From the NCBI GenBank assembly GCA_020543525.1, contig JAHYIO010000031.1:2046001-2110000 (forward strand): a stretch of DNA of 64,000 nt, written 5' to 3'. The DNA is from Coriolopsis trogii (Eukaryota > Basidiomycota > Agaricomycetes > Polyporales > Polyporaceae). Made by a program: the position numbers and the translations under genes. A model generated the notes under the pieces. That model was not told the origin of the DNA. It did no database searches and saw only the letters and a list, made by a program, of their open reading frames with translations. This document shows positions 60,291 through 64,000 of the stretch, piece by piece; position 1 is the first letter of the stretch, and each line of letters opens with the position of its first letter.

Positions 60291-62111
60291 TTAGATGTTG
60301 TCGCTGGGTCTGGTATACAGGAGAGAGCCGTCTCCCCGGTCCAAGGTGACCTCCGCGACGACTTGATCTGCGTACCGTGCTAGTGCATAGCGCTCCACCA
60401 GCACCGACTTCACCTGCTCCGGTGTCTGTCGCGATTGCGGTGACAAAGACTGTAGTTCGCAAAGTGTGAAGCTGAACAGCTTCAGGCGAGTGTCCAGACA
60501 CGCCGTGCGCTCACGGAGAGTAGTGGACACGTCGTCGCAACAGGTGGCACAATCTCCGGAGAATGTGTAGTCGACGGATCTGTGCTCCCAAAACCCTGCC
60601 AATTGCTCCAACTCCGGGAAGGGGATGGACTGGCTGGCAGCAGTGGCAATTGCGTCAGGGTATTGAAAGGGACTTAATACCCTCAGTGGAAGCCTCTCCG
60701 GTTGCAAGATAAATGACCGGTCCTCCACAGCCAGGTGTTTGAGACGAGGAAAGGGGCGTCTCAAAGACTCCGAGTGTTGGCGGAAGTAGGGTATGGGAAT
60801 GCAATCCATTTAGGGATACTTGATGCGGAGCGAGAGGACAGAGGACGCGGTGGATGGAAAGATGGTCTGGATGGTCATCGGGACTGGGTTGAATGATATG
60901 GACGGATCCGTTGACACGCTATAGAAGTCGAAGTGTAGAAAGGCGTGACCATCACAATAGCATCTGAGCGACCACTGACAGGGCTTATCGCAAGTAAACT
61001 CCACGGCGTCGATGGTTGTCATGGTCGGCAGCGTTGCGATGGCAGAGGGGATGTACTCGACCTCTCCATTGCCCATTCCCGCATCCACTTCCACTTCCAT
61101 CTTGACGCATACGTCGCGAGGAAAAGAGATATGGAGCATGAGAGCAGATATGCAGGGCACGTCTTCGGCATAATAGATCATGACAAACTGTCGGAGTTCA
61201 GGCAGGTCCACCTGTGAAGCAGTTGCGATGGCCGCTGGAGTAGGGTTGCTGAAGCCTGCCCGAAGCTCGAGTCGGCTCAAGTAAGGGTATCGATGGAGCA
61301 TGGCCAGGACCGCTTCGAGTTGCGCCGATTCATAGCACGTCTCGCAGTCATAGCAGCAATCGATACATAGTGAGGAGAGAAGAGGCGAGGAAATCGACGC
61401 CATCAATAGGAAAGGGGGAATGTTCAGAGAACGTAAACGTGGCAAGATGATTTTGGGAGGCCTCTGTCTCTGTATCGGTGCTTCCCCTTCGGCCGGATGG
61501 CTGATGGTGAGATGTTCGAGCCACGGCATCCCCTCCTTGAGTAACTCGAAAAGGTGTTGGAGCATCGGTGGTGTGGGGACAAGAGCGTGCAGCGTAGAGA
61601 GGCGAGAGAAATGGGGTCGCAGTAGTGCATATGGAGTCGACTCTGGCTGTATGCCAAACGCCTTGTGGACTGGGAAAGAGCATGATTTTGAAAGCGTCAG
61701 CGCCAGCTGAAGACCGTCCTGCCATCTTTGGTCCTGCCATTCCTTTTTGCTTCCTCCTTGGAGGAACTGATTCATAGATGCCGACAGGAGTGTGGCCCAA
61801 AAGCGTGGCGAGTGTCGAACCAGACGTCGCCACGTTCTACAAACGTGCGTGATCCGTATCTCTTTGCGGGTAATTGGGCCGAGGCAGAAGATCTCTATGA
61901 GGACCTCCGGTGGAAGACGTCGATGGATGAGAGGCACCATTTGGTTGCGCACAGAGCGCAGAGCAATAGCAGATCGCTCGTAGTGAGCTATCCTCGTCGT
62001 GAGCCATGCGTCGCATTCGGAAGGACGGAGTGCTGAGAGAGAGAGAAGATCTTCGACCGAGGGACTGATATCCAATTCTTCCAGGTTTTCGGAGGGCGCT
62101 GGCATGTTCAT
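60291..62111 (-). pseudogene. F-box protein gene interrupted by one in-frame stop
   Basis: Two open frames of 433 and 172 codons follow each other in the same frame, separated only by the TAA at 60810-60812, with an ATG directly after it (60809-60807). Read through, the gene encodes 605 residues plus the stop position, a usual length for agaricomycete F-box proteins. The F-box is near residues 65-110: RRLPPEVLIEIFCLGPITRK and ITHVCRTWRRLVRHSPRFWA. The rest has leucine-rich-like repeats (FSRLSTLHALVPTP, MPWLEHLTISHP, YPYLSRLELRAGF), and the second part continues the pattern (FPRLKHLAVEDRSF, FPELEQLAGFWE). I tested a short intron at the GTATCC near the stop; no acceptor keeps phase. It may be a recent pseudogene, an allele, a readthrough site or a sequencing error. 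A 433-residue truncated protein may still be made. Confidence 0.75.
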
Positions 62112-62506
62112 GCTTGTTCAGTTGCAACTTGCTGGAATACGGTTCGCTGTGCTATGTTCAGTCCGCGACTCTGACGAGTTCTCCATGATATTCACCGTTA
62201 TTGGACTTGTTGAGGCGAGGGGGTAGTAACGTGTCAAATAGCGCTGTACGTCTAACACCCGCGGCCGTGCTCGTCATCAATCTCATGCGAGTCATCAGGC
62301 GCTGAGCCTACCTCCGACGTTGACTTCAAGTTCCTGCAACCGTCATGTCGTCCACTGCCGCATCTGCAACGACCTGCATCGCAAAAGCCTGATATACGCA
62401 AGTTTGACGCCTCCAAGCAGTTAAGGCTAAGAGCATCTGCGTCGTTTGCTCAAATAGTGAGGCTGCCTCAAGATTTGGCGGCTCTCGCCTGGTCTCTCAT
62501 CAGTTT
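62112..62506. other. Short intergenic gap before FunK1 locus
   Basis: About 400 bases between the divergent F-box and FunK1 loci. It may include the true start of the FunK1 gene, which I could not place. Confidence 0.35.
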
Positions 62507-64000
62507 GTGGGGCGTGTTTGGGCTCTTCTGGACGCGCTGAACTCGACTGGAAACCAGCGCAAGACATGGCGTTCCGCGCTGTGGGAGCAGAACTTGGTGA
62601 GTTTACTGACCAATTTTTTGCCCGCAGGGTTCTCTCCACCTGCATCGTATATCCCTAGCTGCATCGGCTGGGACATCACAACCGACATCGTAGCACCCAT
62701 GTCCCCTCATCCCCGCTATATGTTTGGCCCACTCCCAACACTCGTCGAACCGTCAATCCTTTTGTAGGGCTGAAAGATGCTATAGATATGTTGACAAAGC
62801 TTCTCTCAGAGACATTCGTGAGTATTGTGGAAACTGTGCACTGCGCGCTGGTTAGACTTATTGATTACAAGCAGAAATCGATCATTCATGAGCATAATCT
62901 TGCTCCAGGACTGGAAACGTGCCTGTGTGGTGATAGGCCGGATTCGGAGACCGCCGCCGCCGACGGGCAGACGATTGACGCTGCGCTGTTCCGCAAGGAG
63001 GTCGCTCCTGAAGATGGCAGACCCAACTGGGCGGACCAGCTCATTGCATTTGGATTCATGGATCACGACACATTCCATGGCCCATCCGAGGACAGTGAGA
63101 CCGGAGTTTACCCCACGGAAGCAGAGGGGTTCATGAAGTTGGGAGAACAAATCATCACCTACGCGGAGCTAATTTTCTCCACGTCGCTCTTTTCATGTTG
63201 TGGTCTTTGGTCGCCAATTCCGCTTCATCCGGTGGGACAGGTCAGGATCTATCGTAACCAAGGCCCTCGACTACTACGAAGAGTGGGAGTTCTTCTGCGT
63301 TGTCCTCGAACGAATCTCTGCTTCTTCTGATGAACAGCTCGGTCTAGACCCTACCGCCTCACGTGTGCGCCCAGGTGATGAACATTCAAAGATCATGGAG
63401 GACGCTGCGAAGCCTCAGTTCAGCGATGTTGACCATGAGGAGCGTATTCTACCCGAGGACGCGGCGCCCAAAGCCTCTTTCACTTTCGCGTACGTGCGCA
63501 AATTGTTTGCGAATAGCCTCCAAAATTGGTGGCCTAGGTACTGCGTCGAGGTCTCGTGCAGCGATGGACCCCCTCGCAAGTTCCTCATCTGCAAACCTGT
63601 CTTCCGTGCTAAGGGCATGGCAGGAAGAGGGACTCGTGGTTACATTGCGTTCGATCTCTTGACAGGCCGCTTCGTCTTGTCCAAGGATGCCTGGCGCGCC
63701 CACTACATCCTACTTGATAAGGAAGGGGACGTGCTCGCACTTCTTCGCGACGCTGGGGTCATCAACATCCCCACACTTGTTTGCCACGGCGATATCGGTG
63801 ATCAAGAAACATTTACCTCGCTTTGGTGGGAACGCAAGAACCCGCCGACCCTGAACACCGTGATGTCTATGTCTACCCCAACATCATTCACCCTTCACTC
63901 TTCATCGTCCACTCACGCGTCCTCCGCATACTGGTAGATGAACCAACGCAAGCCTCCTGATGACGATCGCGATGACGTCGCCGACGCACCTCTACCAGGC
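62507..64000 (+). pseudogene. FunK1-type fungal protein kinase, decayed and cut by the right edge
   Basis: The N-terminal region of the fungal kinase family FunK1 is clear: IDAALFRKEVAPEDGRPNWA, EQIITYAELIF, VVVFGRQFRFIRWDRSGSIV, TKALDYYEEWEFFC, LFANSLQNWWPRYCVEV, KFLICKPVFRAKGM, GTRGYIAFDLLTGRFVLSKD and AHYILLDKEGDVLALLRDAG. The family's order is kept, but the reading frame changes twice without a usable intron: one base too many near 63181 and one too few near 63842, after which RDVYVYPNIIHPSLFIVHSR continues in the new frame and stops at about 63949-63954. The catalytic HRD- and DFG-like motifs would lie beyond 64000. The left boundary is uncertain; a frame around 62507-62600 (VWALLDALNSTGNQRKTWR) may be an upstream exon or another gene. 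Confidence 0.7.

Noticed and set aside
60756..60830. Short intron that would remove the F-box stop
   Set aside because: The GTATCC donor has only a GGAG acceptor about 52 bases on, which breaks the frame; no other pair fits.
1..64000. Transposons, CRISPR arrays and telomere repeats
   Set aside because: No reverse transcriptase, transposase or integrase motifs, no long terminal or inverted repeats, no spaced direct repeats and no TTAGGG arrays were recognised by eye; a repeat search was not possible.

Overview
The window reads as nuclear DNA of a basidiomycete fungus, most likely an Agaricomycete. The genes are cut by many short introns of about 50 to 90 bases with GT..AG ends, GC content is moderate to high, and the gene set includes basidiomycete signatures: a FunK1-type kinase, an F-box protein with leucine-rich-like C-terminus, a Zn2Cys6 regulator and several small proteins I know only as conserved basidiomycete hypotheticals. 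I found no rRNA, tRNA, CRISPR array or intact transposon.

Layout. 1-1512: no supported gene. 1513-4919: two minus-strand transcription genes in tandem, TFIIH subunit Tfb4/p34 and a SNAPC3/SNAP50 homologue. 5220-7119: plus-strand mitochondrial 2-methylcitrate dehydratase (PrpD), divergent from SNAPC3. 7120-15015: a gene desert holding at most a weak HET-like remnant. 15016-18405: a 15-exon Zn2Cys6 regulator. 18406-27437: a second desert. 27438-29625: a Pho85-type cyclin. 29626-33896: a third desert with short tandem repeats, two poly-G tracts and a kinase-like scrap. 33897-42001: a dense block with a small conserved protein (-), an A1 aspartic peptidase (+), a short Clr2-like protein (+), a 538-residue hypothetical (+) and a CREG-like secreted protein (-). 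42254-45998: DNA ligase I (-), 11 exons. 48158-50098: a C2H2 regulator (+) converging on the acetyltransferase NAA50 (-). 50099-57849: a fourth desert. 57850-64000: a hypothetical (-), an F-box gene broken by one stop (-), and a FunK1 kinase gene that appears decayed and runs off the right edge (+).

Functional themes. Housekeeping genes (TFIIH, SNAPc, PrpD, ligase I, NAA50) lie in compact islands. Regulators (Zn2Cys6, C2H2, cyclin, Clr2-like) border large empty stretches. Broken or doubtful members of expanded fungal families (F-box, FunK1, HET-like, kinase-like) lie in or beside the deserts.

For most multi-exon genes I rebuilt the splice sites by hand and checked that phases and total length agree (Tfb4 327 aa, SNAPC3 429, PrpD 540, Zn2Cys6 692, cyclin 661, peptidase 388, Clr2-like 231, hypothetical 538, CREG-like 210, ligase 911, C2H2 288, NAA50 171). 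Individual exon edges may still be off by a base. I see no clearly new multi-gene system. The most unusual observations are an 8-base microexon, GC-AG introns in two neighbouring genes, a 4-base start-codon exon, and a TAA-ATG junction inside the F-box gene.
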